Assembly: GCF_963855985.1 (NCBI RefSeq)
Contig: NC_087109.1
Coordinates: 4,236,001-4,300,000 of the forward strand
Direction of reading: 5' to 3'
Source: Ostrinia nubilalis
Taxonomy: Eukaryota; Arthropoda; Insecta; Lepidoptera; Crambidae
Length of the DNA stretch: 64,000 bases
The number at the start of each line of letters is the position of its first letter. Within the stretch, counting starts at the first letter, position 1. Made by a program: the position numbers and the translations under genes. This document shows positions 23,140 to 35,682 of the stretch, one piece after another. The notes beneath the pieces are model-generated. The model saw nothing but the letters and a program-made list of their open reading frames with translations, had not been told where the DNA came from and made no database searches.

Positions 23140-24360
23140 TAATCATACTTATTCAATCGTGAGTGCAATTTGTAGGTAATAACTTCATACAACGGTGATT
23201 ATAAATATATGGTAATTAGTACATGGAAATTAGAAAACGATAGTTTTTCTTCAAAATTTCCAAAATCTGCAGGGTATGCAAATACTGTCTTACTATAACG
23301 TATGGAGGCCAATGTACTGATTCTATTTAAATCAACAACGTGGATCTACCTTCAAAAATCTAGTTTAAAAATAAGGACATGGTAAATAGAAAAATTGAAA
23401 ACCAAAGATATGGTAATTATACTCTTACGCAATTCATCGACGGTACGCCAACGCAATAGACGTCTACTTGCTTACAGGTCATAGAACTAACAAAGGGCTC
23501 GCGCCGCGCGCATAAATGATGTGTCAAATATTATTATTTAGGCTTGTGTGCTCAAAAACAAAAAACGTCACGGGAATTAGGACTTTCGCTCGGACAAGCA
23601 GTTTTTTAATTCTAATTATTTACAGAATGATTCTATTGAATAGATATTTTGCTATGCATAAGACAATCTTTTATACTCTTTAAAATGTTGAATGGAGTAA
23701 ACCAAATCTTTACGACATAAAAATTACAGCCAACTTTTAACATTAAGTCGGTGTGCGGACGCGTCACGGTAATTAGAGAACAGAGGTTCATGAAATTAAT
23801 TTAGACACAAATACTTAAAATAGAGGCCTATGATTTAATGCACAACTGGATAGGGTTGTTAAGTAACATATAAAAATACTTGGATGTCTCTAATTTGTCA
23901 TTTTTAACGATTTAACAGCCCGGACACGTAAAAACTAGCTCATCTGAGAATGGCCGTAATATGTATTGTAAATTATATTTTGGTACAATTATAAGATCAG
24001 CTATGTGAATTATGTGACCTACGCTTAAAATATTGAGTAACAACAATAGCTTAACTCAAAAGATTCACAAACCATGAGCTTCAAGATTATCAACAGAACT
24101 AAGGTGATCAAGTAAAACAATAACGAGTTAACATTGACGGAGTTGTTAGTTAATTCCATTGTTTTGATGAATTCGAATTACACATGTTCACTTCCGCGGG
24201 GCATGCGCAATGACAAACGTTAAAATTATGTGAAACTACGCAATGTATAAAGTTTTATGTTTGTAAATAAATAATATCCTATGTTCATCAGTCACTATTA
24301 ATAAAAAATCTAACTGATTTGCTTACAATAATGAAAAAACAAAATAAAATTTTAGAGACT
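23140..24360. other. No recognisable feature
   Basis: The words CGGTAATTAGA and GGGAATTAG recur loosely from 21829 to 23770, but no unit could be defined. Confidence 0.4.
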
Positions 24361-24365
24361 AAGAT

Positions 24366-24509
24366 CAGAGGTGGAATTGTGTAAATCAATCGTAATCATT
24401 TGACAGTTCATAACGTACCATAAAGTCAGTTAAACAAAGCGTTTGACAGAATAATCGTACGTTATGAACTGTCAAATGATAACGATTGCTTTACACAATT
24501 CCACCTCTG
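24366..24509. mobile_element. Fold-back MITE with 53-bp arms
   Basis: Arms 24366-24418 and 24457-24509 are inverted copies with only a few mismatches, starting CAGAGGTGGAATTGTG. The loop is 38 bases. No matching flanks were found. A transcript across it would form an excellent hairpin. Confidence 0.75.
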
Positions 24510-24514
24510 TATTG

Positions 24515-27500
24515 AATTAGTTATTTATCATTATTTTGTGTTTTTTTTTTATACATACCTAATGGTTTTATGAGTGTGTTTCTAGCTGTGTATCATAGGA
24601 ATCTGTTAAGCCTTTTGAATATTATCATCTCTCGTCTAGTTGTTTAGCATAATTACATGATTTCTAAATCATTACTAAATACCAAATTTCTGGGCCGATA
24701 TCAACTTTATCGTTTTGTGTAAAATCTCTTTCTTTTACGTCAAAATATGTGTAACTTTGGCAATGAATAAACCATAAGGCACGCTTCACCCCATACCCTA
24801 AAGCCAGATGCAAACTTTTTTCCATAACAATAGAATGTCGAACTTATACAACGAGTCCCGGGTAGCGCGACTTTTGTCACTTGAGCAAACTAAAAAGATG
24901 TTATTGAGTCTTTCTATTATGATTTTTTCTTAAAGGCACGTGCTAGTTGAACAATGAAACATCTGGTATAGCACCAGTTTACTGCTTTGGGATTTGCGAC
25001 CTTATTAGTCTAAATTAGAAGGGAAAATGGCGTAAATTGCTTTCGCAGATGTGCCGATGAGGTTGGTTAGACACATTGTAGAGTGTAACTTTAGGGGTCG
25101 ACCTTCTAAGGGTAGTTTTGACAAATTACTGTAGTATTTGGATCCTGACATCTGTTACCCAAAATATCCAGAATTAAATTAGCTCTCATGTTCTTAAATC
25201 TTAGTACAGAAGATCATTTAAAAACATAACAAATTAATTACATAATTTCTACTTATACACAGGAAAACCTGAAAAAAAAAACCAATAACAGAGGTTCTGT
25301 TAACAAACTCAGGCCTAAAAATCGTACCTATACTAATTCTGTCACTCTCTATGTAAAATACCTACTTCAAGAATATGTACGGCTTCTGTAAATGTACATA
25401 CAATACATAAACAATGCACAAAACCCTAATTATGTAGAGTTAGTCGGTAAATATTACCAGAAGGCTTTCACGGGCTACCAGATACAATTAAGCCATCACC
25501 CGTCGACGTGTTGCCTCACTAACTGTAAAAAATACATTGTTTTTTCTAACCTTTGATCTCTTGCCACCACTGTTAGCGGTAAAATCGCTGCGGGCCCTTT
25601 TGTAAAGGTTTTAGCAAGATAATGTGGTGAAACATTAATTGGCTGGGCGTGCAATTATTTTCTAGCTAAATAATTTTAAGAGGCTATTTTGCGATCTTCG
25701 CCCTCTGCCGATAAAATAGTGTCACAACTCAAAAAATCTAAATCTTCAGCATGACAAAACTAGAGTTTGAAAGTTTACAATTATTATTTATTGTTTTATT
25801 ATAATGGTTCATGAATATACGAGTACCTGCCATTGAACTACTTAGAGAGATAGGTACAGGATTGAAATTGAACAGTTTAAATCAGAGTTGGTTTGGGAAA
25901 GGATCTGGATCTCAGATTTTACTTTTAAGCCCGTGAGCTCATGACAAAATATTTATGTTAATATTTTTAGCGTATTCAATCAATTGTAGAGTTCTTACTC
26001 ACATTTTAAGAATTTACCATGTCTACAATGACGAATCAAGTGTCCACTTAGTGCATACATAATACGGAACCTGCTTGTATTATTGCGTAGGGCCTCCAAA
26101 GGTCACCTCGCTCCAGCGGCAGATTGCTCACCGTTGACAGTTCGTATGACCTTGAACGATATTTCTCACGATTACGTATGTTTTGGTTTTGAAACAGTTG
26201 CATTTGTGTTTAAGCTAGTTTCTTGCAGGTAGCTTTGGTGGTTTGTCAGCCGAGTTCGCAAAGCAATACTGTCATTGGTGACGCTCTTTTCAAGTGTGAC
26301 TTCCATAGAATACCAGCGTGATCTACTACCCTAGAGCCATAAAGCATGCTGAGTGGGTGCCATTGTGGTTCAAAAATGAATTTATGCACTGTCTATAGAT
26401 AGTGACAGACAGGCATATTGTGATGTGGTAGATATTTTGAAGTACTTAAATTCAATTATTTTTCTTTCTTACTTTTTTCAGTATTGTTGGCCCTTTTTCA
26501 CTAGGGTTTTATTTGGATAAAACGTTGTCCCGGGATTTGGAAACTCTATACCAAAGATTTTTTTTAGTAATCTAAACCATTCGCTTATGTTTTTTCCTTA
26601 TCGATTTTATTGATTCTGGAAACTAAGAACACGGTAATAATATCATACAGTATTGTAACTTCATATAAACAGACGAAACGAGAACTTTCTTTCGAAATTC
26701 AAATCTCGGTATGCGCTCGGTATGCAAAAGTCGGGGTTGTCGCGAATGTGCCGAATGGACGTCGGTGGCCAAGTGTTAAAAATGACAAAACTGATTGAAT
26801 TTGACTGACCGTCATTTACGGTCAAATTGGTCAAAAACTAGTCAAATTGTCATTTTCAGTCAGTTTGATTTGAAATGAAAATTATATTGTATTAAACCAG
26901 CTTTTGCCCACGACTTCGCCCGCCCAAAATTAAAATAACAGATCATTATGATTATTAAAGTTTCAAAATTATTTAAGTAGTTTTTACTAAATTAAATCTA
27001 CTAATCACAAAACAACACACATTTTTAACCTATTGCATTCACAAAGTATTTTGTTATTCTAACTAAATAAAAAAATAAAATCACAAAACTAGATAGAAAT
27101 TCTAAGTAAGCAGATGTAATTAAACTGGCACCGTTGACATTTATTTCAAAAATATGGCCGAGTTGGAATACTGTATAGATAGTATTACCGTGCTAAGAAG
27201 CAGGTTCTAATATTTCTCTGAACTAAATAATTGAGGTGGTTTTTTGCTTTAGGTGTTAGGGAAATAGTAACACGAGTTTCCTGTTCTTCGGGATTTTTTT
27301 GGGGATTTTTTTGCTTTGGTTCTAGCTTAATATACAGGGTGGCTAGGGAGTTGACGGTCAAAGCTATTTAAATTCCTTACATTTCAAGGTGATTATATGA
27401 CATCAAGTGATATTTTAATTTGTGACCCATCTGGAACAGGTATGCATTCAGGTCCAATTTCCAAATAACTAATAGCAAGGTTTTTAGGCTGCAATGATGA

Positions 27501-28255
27501 AATCATCAATGCCAATTTACTGGCAACAAAGCTCAAACTAAAAATAACTTGCAAAATCCGAGTTAAGTGTCGAATCGATGGTTTTTTTGTGAATGGCAAT
27601 AATACTCATTCATCGTGTAGTCACGTACATTACATTTGTTTAGGAAAAACACTAAATTTCACAAATCTACGCTAAAACTAACCTCACAACCGATTTTAGA
27701 TCTTAACTTTGAAGCAATAAGGTGTTCCAAATCGGGGACAACTTCACTTAGTTTAGTATATTCCGACAAACTTACTTTTACAGCTCGTTCTTTCTTGTTG
27801 CTTACAAGTTAAGGTGTATTTTTAGAATAGCAGTTGATCTTAATTTTGTAATAGCGGTTCAATGAACCAAATAGTGGCTAAGTAAATAAATAAGGTGCTA
27901 TTCAAGAGGCAACGTGAAAAAATCGGTGGCTAACTGGCAAACCATTATTGAGCGTTAGATAATTTACTGTTAAGTAAGATGGGTTTGTGAATAACCTACT
28001 TCGACAAAACGGGCACACATAAGTCTGTGAATATCTTAAAAAGTTTTTCAAATGTCCGTAAAATATAACGCAAAGTTCAAATAATAAGTAAATCTTGAAA
28101 AAAATCTTTGCATGATGAAATAATAGAAGAACTATGAAGACGTTTAAAACTAGGGCATGTTGTACGGTTGTACCTCTATTTTAAAATACCTATTTCTTCT
28201 TCTGTCTTTAACGATTTCATGGGGTTTTTAATTATTTAACTAAAATTACCAGTGA
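24515..28255. other. Largely featureless 3.7 kb
   Basis: A CCCACGACTTCGCCCGCCC repeat-border trace lies at 26907, TACAGGGTGGCTAGGGAG (one MITE end) at 27334, and a run of GTCAAATTG/CAGTCAGTTTGA words at 26800-26870. No coding region was recognised. Confidence 0.45.
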
Positions 28256-28261
28256 TGACAT

Positions 28262-28566
28262 ACGGCTCCGAAACGTGGCCTCTCACTATAGGCCTCATAA
28301 AGAAGCTCAAAGTTGCACAGCGTGCAATGGAAAGGGATATGCTCGCTGTTTCTTTACGATCAAATCAGAAATGAGGAGATCCGTAAACGAACTAAAGTCA
28401 CTGACATAGCCCGACGGATTAGCAAGCTGAAATGGCAATGGGCAGGGCACATAGTACGCAGAACTGACGGCCGATGGGGCAGCAAGGTTCTGGAGTGGAG
28501 GCCACGTACCGAAAAACGCAGCGTGGGACGTATACCCACAAGGTGGACTGACGACCTGATAACCAT
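28262..28566 (+). pseudogene. RTE-type LINE ORF2 C-terminus, frameshifted
   Basis: Reading GSETWPLTIG, then LKVAQRAMERDMLAVSL, then after a frame change near 28370 NEEIRKRTKVTDIARRISK, LKWQWAGHIVRRTDGRWG, RSVGRIPTRWTDDL. This is the familiar end of RTE-clade reverse-transcriptase polyproteins, downstream of the catalytic domain. The usual AGxxWxRxAQDRxxW and QQW tail is missing after 28566. Catalytic motifs are absent, so this is a dead 5'-truncated copy. Confidence 0.8.
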
Positions 28567-28569
28567 AGG

Positions 28570-29640
28570 ATTACAATTTTTTGTACAATTTACTTACCTT
28601 ACAAGGTATAGAGGATCTCCCAGCGATCATCATCCGCTCGCTGTCTGGAGCACAGTTATAAATTTTATTACTGGCATATAACACTCACTTAACGTCCGCT
28701 AGATTACCCTTAAACAGTTAATAGGAAATGACTAATTAAGAAATTACAGTTAGCCACAGCTCAATAAGAAGAGGCAACACAGCTCTGAGAAGAAAACTGT
28801 ATCGTTTGTTTCAACCAAAAGACGGTCAGTGCTGAACATAGACCTTCCCTGAGGATTTCCACAACTAGTCTTGGGCTGACTGCTAGATTCTTTCAACCTT
28901 TTTTTAACGTCGGGAAATGCTTTGCCCCCACTGATCGATGGGGACGGCTAGTGGGTTATGTGGGACTCTCCCCGCCTGCTCATCTGTTGTTGTCCCGAAA
29001 TGGTGGTAGGACAAGCTATATTTGGGACACAAGCACTGTCCTGAAAAGGGTCGTATAATAATTAATATTTTTTGAATTTATGAATGACCTGCAAGGCTAT
29101 TCTATTAAAAATAAGCTATAGTTTTGAGTCTAGCTAGATATTTGTCACTGCCGCTCACACATAAACTGTTTTGGGAGCTTGCTGGCTCATATTTTCTGGC
29201 TGTAACTTGTAGTACAAATCTTGTACATGCGTTGTAAATAGTAACATAGCGATGATTGGGTTCGTTGCCATAACTCTTGATACTATGTTTGTTAAAGTTT
29301 GTTTGGTAACTGTACGATGACGCGGCGAGAGATGGCACGGCGGTGTCAGTTGTCAGGTATATGCGACAACAGCAGAAGAATAAATAAAGTTCTTGATTGG
29401 GCAGCTGATAATTTGGAAAAAGATATTATTTTAGCAAACAGACATTACAGTTGTTGTTATGTGAATGTGACAATAAAATGTAGCTTATTCTTCTAATATA
29501 AAATAAATATGCAATGAGCATAAATATGTAAACTAAAAATAGATGATACACTGAGATGTTGCAATGCTTTTATTGTCTTTCCTTTATTGTCTTTCCTTTA
29601 TTGTGTTGTTTCATATTAATTTATAAATCTTTTTTGTTTC
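28570..29640. other. Decayed LINE ends, otherwise empty
   Basis: CAGTGCTGAACATAGACCTTC near 28828 is a reverse RTE second-family trace. TTGTTGTCCCGAAATGGTGG near 28985 resembles the 18300-type repeat. Confidence 0.4.
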
Positions 29641-29643
29641 CAG

Positions 29644-29682
29644 GTATGTTCCAAGCAGCGGAATAGATTTTAACAAACACGG
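29644..29682 (+). other. Tentative 39-nt non-coding exon
   Basis: A pyrimidine-rich TTTTTTGTTTCCAG ends at 29643 and a donor-like GG|GTAAGA begins at 29683. The 39 bases between contain stops in all useful frames, so it could only be a 5' UTR exon, possibly of the CABIT gene 27 kb downstream. Such pairs arise by chance, so this is a lead only. Confidence 0.15.
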
Positions 29683-29756
29683 GTAAGAGATGTAATGATT
29701 AACACATAACAGTACATATAAATACACCTTGAACACATTCTTAATTTAATAATATA

Positions 29757-29830
29757 CAGGGTGTCCCAAAAAGTAGTGTCAAGCCGAAGCCCAGAGGTAG
29801 AGCATCACTAGGGCTAATAATCACACTTAT
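29757..29830 (+). repeat. CAGGGTGTCCCAAAAAGTAG repeat, copy 1
   Basis: CAGGGTGTCCCAAAAAGTAG, TGTCAAGCCGAAG, GGTAGAGCATCACTAGGGCT. Shared with 53425-53495. Its other boundary was not found. Confidence 0.6.
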
Positions 29831-29839
29831 CCTATGATA

Positions 29840-31490
29840 TAATTACCTCATTTTCTTTGCATTTTCCATAATAAACACCCAAACCATTACAAATAGTTCC
29901 CATTGTGTTTGCGAGTATCAAACCTGCGACAAAGCAATTTCTCAACATCGTCGCCAAATAGCTTTCAAACAGAAACTAATCTGCCATCTATAGGTCAAAC
30001 CAGTAAACGCGACCCAAATAATCATTACCTGCTTTTACATAATCAAGAATCGTCCTCTGTTAATTACCTACTTGAACAATAGCATAATTGCACTTTCATA
30101 GTGACGTAACAGCGTGGAAACAGGCACGTGCGCGCGCGCATACTATCTGATCTGAGAGATTTATGGCGAATGGGCCTGTTGACAACTGTGGTTTGAGTTG
30201 GCTGCTTATTTGTTAGTTAATATGGAGCTTGGTTCTTCTTTTAGCACTGTTACGGAGTGGACTGTATTTTAAATATTTATTTTATTATTTATATTTAAAC
30301 ATTCTTGTTGATATGCAGTTTAGGTTAGTGTCCGTGACTTCCACTCGGCATGGGGCCCACTGAAAACCAGCGTCGTGGCCTTCCCCACCGTGGGCCACGG
30401 CATATACTGAGTGGAGTCCCATTGCGATGGGCATCGCTGTTGCGACAGGATAGCACTGCTCAGTTCACTTTTTATTTCCTTGTAATATTTATGTGCTATT
30501 TCTGTCTTTTTTTTTTCCGTATACGTTCTCTGTCCATAACTAAGTGATGTTCATCGTAATAAATGTTTCTTTCTTTCTAAATCAAAGTTTACATAGAGTA
30601 GATGTAGCAGGTTCTTCCACCTCGGCATGCAAAAGTATGTGCAGAAAGGTGACTGTGTTACTTACTTACGCTGCTTCGATTATCGTAGTATAGGCCTCCC
30701 TATAGCTAGTTGGAGTTACAACCTACGAAAAGCCCCTGGTAGAAACTGGATGCCGTAAATAGGGCAAAAGGGCGTGTTTTGAGAAAGACAATGGTTGTAG
30801 TGGTTCAAATTGCTATAGGATGATGATGGTGTAATCGTGATGAAGTTTTATTTTATCGATGAGCCATTTCATTGTCATTATATCGAAAAACCATTTGAGC
30901 AAAAAACATTTTACATTTGAGTGAAGAAAATAGTTTTGTATTTTCATGACAAAGGGCATAGAATTTTAAATTAAACGTCTGACGTCACTACACCGCTTAA
31001 GTTTCTGGTAATTTTAAATTTTTGTCTACTTTTTTTGTTTTATCTAATACATTCTGTCTTCCCTGTATAAGACCTGATTACATGGACCGATAGAATACCT
31101 TAGATAGAATACAAGTGAGTACTCGTATAGGTAGGCCATTTTTACTGCGCCATTTCTCACGGTCCTGCGCATATTTTATTTCGAACACATTATAAATGCC
31201 CAGTAAAATAATTTTAATAAACTTACAAACCGTTAATTAAATTATAATTTCTTAATTAGAGGTTTCATATTTCTTTAAGTATATTTTTAACATTCATTCT
31301 TGAATCAATGCCGAAAGGCGCTTCGTTAAAGCAGCTTTTTTCTTTTAAATTAATTATGTTACGGTATATTTATGAAGGGGTATTTTTAATGTGATATTTT
31401 CACGCAGATGCCTGGCAGAAGTTAGTCACCAGGGTTGTAATTTAAGTTTTTCTAATTAGCCCAAAAAAGTAGAGTTCTTTATGAAAACTT
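29840..31490. other. Mostly unannotated
   Basis: A (CG)n-like GTGCGCGCGCGCA occurs at 30128. 30686-30830 (GGCCTCCCTATAGC, GGATGATGATGG) may be a worn LINE end. Confidence 0.4.
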
Positions 31491-31494
31491 ATTT

Positions 31495-31790
31495 TTTCTT
31501 TTATCCACGACGAGCAAGCTCTTCACCTGCATCTTCGTTTCAGCCAAATGACGTCCACTGCTGGACAAAGGCCTCCCCCAAGGTTTTCCACAATGAACGG
31601 TCCTGCGCTGCCCGCATCCAGGCTCTTCCCGCATCTTACCTGATGGAAAGTTATGATCAGGCGGTAGCTGGAAGTGAGCTTCACCCGGAATCCTCAATCG
31701 CAGAGGAACTGGCCATCTTACCTCCAACTGCCAGAACACAACGATGCTGTTAACATTGTTGCTATGGCGACAGACATAATTAGCATTATT
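31495..31790 (-). mobile_element. SINE body (tail half) split by a LINE tail
   Basis: AGCAAGCTCTTCACCTGCATC, CTGATGGAAAG, TGATCAGGC, AGCTTCACCCGG and CTGCCAGAACAC match the SINE at 50915-51224. The tRNA-derived head is absent after about 31790. The body is interrupted at 31536-31630 by the LINE insertion. Frames on both strands here come from repeats, not genes. Confidence 0.7.
31536..31630 (-). mobile_element. RTE LINE 3' tail inserted in SINE, 7-bp duplication
   Basis: CGTTTCAGCCAAATGACG to CTCTTCCC is the reverse complement of the RTE 3' end. GCATCTT occurs on both sides (31529-31535, 31631-31637), while the uninterrupted SINE at 50915 has a single copy of the matching sequence. This is a target duplication from a 95-bp severely truncated insertion. 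Confidence 0.75.
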
Positions 31791-32207
31791 TCAGTATTCC
31801 GTCATAGACAAACCTAATTATTCTGTCATCTCTTCCACGAGGTCGAATCCACAATAAAATTCCAATCATCCCAATTAAAACATAATAACTTCACGTTCCA
31901 CTTCACGCAACAGCAAATAACTTTCGTTCTCATCAACCCATGCCCGCAAAAAGCCTATATCGAACAATGCGCGTGGGATAGATGCGTGCTACGGAACGTA
32001 CTATGCCGAAGAAGAAATGATGCAACGGTTATGTCACTAGCTTCTTGTAAGGAACGCCCTAGATTTGAAAATGGAACTGTCATATCGTTTTCGTTTAATG
32101 TGACGTCATAATAATGGCAAAGGTATATTCTAGTTACGGTTTTACGAACATCGCTCTTGGGTCTCGTGGTTTTTTCACTAGTCTTATCAGTTTTTGTCCA
32201 TTATCTA

Positions 32208-32416
32208 AAAAAATAACTCAAAGGTGACTGACTGACTGACTGACATAGTGATCTATCAATGCACAGCCCAAACCACTAGACGGATGGGGCTGAATTGGAA
32301 TGCAGGTAGATGTTATGACGTAGGCATCCGCTAAGAAAGGATTTTACGAAACTCCACCCCTAAGGGGGCAAAACGGGATCCACGCGTACGAAGTCGCGGG
32401 TGGCCGCGGCCGCTAG
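32208..32416 (-). repeat. GACT-repeat interspersed element, copy 1
   Basis: AACTCAAAGGTGACTGACTG, CAGCCCAAACCACTAGACGG, AAAGGATTTTACGAAACTCC, GGCCGCTAGTT. Same family as 34670-34855 and 40343-40560. Confidence 0.7.
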
Positions 32417-32439
32417 TTCTTTCATATTGTGGATATACG

Positions 32440-32512
32440 GCGCAGGACCGGTATTTGTGGAAATCCTTGGGGGAGGCCTTTGTCCAGCAGTGGACGTCAT
32501 TCAGCTGAAACG
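32440..32512 (+). mobile_element. RTE LINE 3' end fragment
   Basis: GGAGGCCTTTGTCCAGCAGT, GCTGAAACGAACGATTG: the last about 70 bases of the same family. It abuts the GACT-repeat family copy at 32208-32416. Confidence 0.7.
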
Positions 32513-32650
32513 AACGATTGTGGCCGTGTTCTGGTGTCAAGTTTTTTAAGCATTCTCTACCACGAGACATCTGACATGACTTAAAGCCAGCCAAAAATTC
32601 TGACAAGTGACTTAAAAATAGTGACGTAATTATTTTGACAGTTAAAGCCC

Positions 32651-32820
32651 ACGTGCTCACATGTAGAATTTTGTCCAATGACCCCTAGCTATATTGCTGT
32701 CGCGACTGTGCGACTGGCACCCGCAGTGAGTGTGCAAGCGCGATAGCAACATAATTACGCGCGAGCGATAGGATGGGTAGCTTGGGGTCATTGGACAAAA
32801 TTCTACGTGCTCACGGACCA
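32651..32820. mobile_element. GTAGAATTTTGTCCAATG MITE, copy 1 (rearranged left end)
   Basis: GTAGAATTTTGTCCAATGAC near the left is inverted as GTCATTGGACAAAATTCTAC at the right, followed by GTGCTCACGGACC. Compared with 56496-56683, this copy lacks about 16 bases after CCCCTAGCTA, and its first bases read ACGTGCTCACAT instead of GGTCCGTGAGCACG. Confidence 0.72.
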
Positions 32821-32829
32821 GACTATAGT

Positions 32830-33820
32830 AAAAAGTGTGTCAGTTGTTTGTATTTTGCACGATGCACTAATGATTGGCTAGGAGTAGATTAAACAACGAT
32901 GTAATTAATTAAACCAAAAGTGACCCGAAACAGCCTTATTGCTATATTATTGTTAAACAACAAATAATTTAAAGAAATGTAACGCACTGTTGGACAGTAA
33001 ATTGATTAGGTACAATAATACTACTCAAATAGCCAAATAATTGAAATAAGGTTAAGAGTTAACAGGATTTATTTTAATTAGCATTGCTTAATAATTTGTT
33101 TAATAAATTAAGAATTTAACACGACATTTAAAAGCCGACTCAAAGTTTTGAGTTTGAGTTGACTTTAGAGTTTAGGTACTCGTAGATTTAATGACGAAGT
33201 AATCGGAAACTCATGGTAGCAATCCCGTAAATAATAATTATTAGAGAATATCTATTTAATTGTGAAAATCGAAAGCAAACCAAACGATAGGTTTAATAAC
33301 TAACACTAACTGGGTTACCTACAATTAACTATACCACGATCCGCTCGTATATTACAGCACCGTAATACTTGTAATAGTGAGAACTTGTAATACAAGAAAT
33401 GTCGTAATTGACAGCAATTAAATCCATTTTGACATTGCGGTACAAAGATTATAGCCGCGTTGCTGCCGTTACAATGGATCGTCCGTTTTTTGACAGTTGT
33501 TGAAATGGTATTAGAAAAATGGGTTTTCGGGCTATTGCCATCAAAGTTTACTAGATGCGGTTGATTGAAGCCATGTTATCCTATCTGGTATTAAAACTAA
33601 GCTAAGATAAGCTTTTATTACGCCATTTTATCGATTTCAAGCGATAAACCCTTACGTTTGTCGTCAAAAATCATCGATAAGATTTTATCACGGCGCGCAT
33701 CCTAGCCCGGCTGGACTTGGAATCTCCCTTTTATTCTAAAAGCTCTAGGTGTAGAGCTACTAGGATATCATTTTATTCAGTTGTAAGCTCTCATTTTACA
33801 ACGAAAATGGATAACATGTC
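32830..33820. other. No recognisable feature
   Basis: AT-rich DNA with GATAAG/ATCGATAA words near 33605-33680 but no definable element. Confidence 0.45.
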
Positions 33821-33825
33821 GGCTG

Positions 33826-34105
33826 TCGGCCATTTGGTGTAGTGGTTCAGAACGGACTACTATGCCGAGAGTTCCCGGGTTCGATTCTCGGCCGGGCAGA
33901 TGTTGAAATGATGAATTTTAATTTCTGTGATGGGTCTGGGTGTTACTATTTATAATATGTTTGTATTAAAAAACATGTATATAAATAAGTAGTATATCCG
34001 TTAAGCTAGCACCCATAACACAAGCATATAAGTTGCTTACTTTGGGGCTGGCTGGCGCTGTGAAAGAATTATTTATTTATATTATTTATTTATTTATAAC
34101 CTAAC
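33826..34105 (+). mobile_element. tRNA-derived SINE
   Basis: The head shows a pol III A-box-like TGGTGTAGTGG (about 33834) and B box GGTTCGATTCT (33878-33888). The body continues with TTTATAATATGTTTGTA, then CACCCATAACACAAGCAT and TTACTTTGGGGCTGGCTGGC, a 3' part I recognise from lepidopteran SINEs, ending in ATTT-type repeats. It is too long and unpaired to be a tRNA gene. Confidence 0.78.
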
Positions 34106-34669
34106 ATGCTACTGCACGTTTGTGATAAAATATAACACCCTTTATATCACCAGTAAAATGATTCATAAATAACTGACATCACAAACGAAGTCTCAGAAGT
34201 CAAATGTCAAGAAGTGATGTGATAAATTATTTCTACGGACAGCCCATCAAGTTTAACACAGTGGCGTCTTAACTCGTTGCAATACAGGCTATTTTGAAAC
34301 AACAAAAAATTTATGGTTTGACGTGCTGTAGACTGTTTAGAATTGATAGAGTGTCAGCTCTGAAGGGTGGAATCAGGAAGCTGGTTCCAACTTTAGTGCC
34401 TCTTGACGAACTGTAGGCTGTCTAATGAATGATAATTGTTTTACAACTCATTATAATGGGTGTAACTCGTTTAAATGCCGGATTGAATTAGGATGAGGAA
34501 GTAAATTGATTAATATTTCGTCGTTTTAACACGTCAGCTTAAGAGTCGGCAGCCTATATTTTTTTTGTAAGTCCCTCTTAATCTAACTACGTATTTAATG
34601 TTTACTGTATGAAGATGAGTTAACTATACTATTGGATAGGGACTTGTATAGGTTCGTATTTATCTATCT

Positions 34670-34855
34670 ATATCTATAAAAGCTAAAGGTCACTGATTGA
34701 CTGACTCACTCACTCATCACGAAATCTCAGAAACTATAAGTAGTCTCAAAATTTTGCATGGGGTTCCATGTGTTCACTAAGATGGGATTTTGCAAAATTC
34801 AACCACTAAGGGGGTAAAACGGGATCCACGCGTACGAAGCCGCGGGCGGCTGTTA
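34670..34855 (-). repeat. GACT-repeat interspersed element, copy 2
   Basis: CTAAAGGTCACTGATTGACTG, GGGGTTCCATG, AACCACTAAGGGGGTAAAACG, GAAGCCGCGGGCGGC. More diverged in the middle. Confidence 0.6.
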
Positions 34856-35042
34856 GTCATTAATATTTGTCATTAACATTTTCGTGATTTTCACTGGCAA
34901 ATGGCGATAGCACATTTTCAGGCAATTTATATGTATTACTCAACCAATTTCAACTATAACCATTTACTATCGATAGACTACGTAATTAATTTGGGAAATA
35001 ACAATAACATGTAACTGTCGCAGTAAGATAGATAAAGCCGTA

Positions 35043-35080
35043 ATATAGTTATATCCCTAGGGATATAATTATATACCGTA
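35043..35080. repeat. Palindrome centred on TCCCTAGGGA
   Basis: ATATAGTTATATCCCTAGGG and the mirrored GGATATAATTATAT give a nearly perfect 32-bp palindrome. Further ATAGTTATA words follow to 35175. Confidence 0.5.
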
Positions 35081-35682
35081 ACATAGTTATAGGAAAGCGA
35101 TTCATTACTATCTCACTAGGAATTTAGTTATACAACGGTCCATGTTTAGTGATATAGTTATATTACTAGATTAAGTTTAGTGAAATAGCTTTCGTAGTGT
35201 GCGGCGCCTATACCAAATGATAACTTGTCACTGAGAGAAATATGCCAAAAATTTACGTGTTTTGGTGGCCTGTAAAACATCGAATATACAGTGTTCTACT
35301 AAAAGATATGCCTGTAAGAAGCATTCACTGCTATGTAATTCTAGATGTCATGATTCCTTTTCTTGTCTGAACAAAAATTAAAAAATACTTTTAAAGAAAT
35401 CAAGATCTCAACTTAGTTGATATAACCTTAATCAAGATATCTCGAAACTGTTGATTAGCTTCAAAAGATTTAGAAACATAACTACAACGTTAATTCATAT
35501 TCAAATCAAAGGTCAACTTGGAGCTTATTACTGTTTATTTTCCTCAGCTATCACAACACCTTTTAAGCCCACTAGTGGGCTACTTAGCAGCCGTTACCCT
35601 AGGATCGGTCAAGTTCGTGCGAGTAGGAAGCGTCCGCAAGTCACCCTGCGTCCTGCGCGAGCCACGAATGTAGGGTGACCAT

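Larger units (their letters stand above)
34110..35670. other. Unannotated apart from the listed GACT repeat and palindrome
   Basis: GCCCATCAAGTTTAACACAG near 34241 recalls words at 9131 and 20042, perhaps a very old shared repeat. Confidence 0.4.

Noticed and set aside
31479..31753. Overlapping 86- and 90-codon frames on both strands
   Set aside because: They lie entirely within the SINE and its LINE insertion.
32331..32678. 115-codon minus-strand frame
   Set aside because: It is assembled from a GACT-repeat copy, an RTE LINE tail and the beginning of a MITE.
33826..33900. tRNA gene
   Set aside because: A and B boxes are present, but the acceptor arms do not pair and a SINE body follows. 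The same reasoning applies to 51155-51222.
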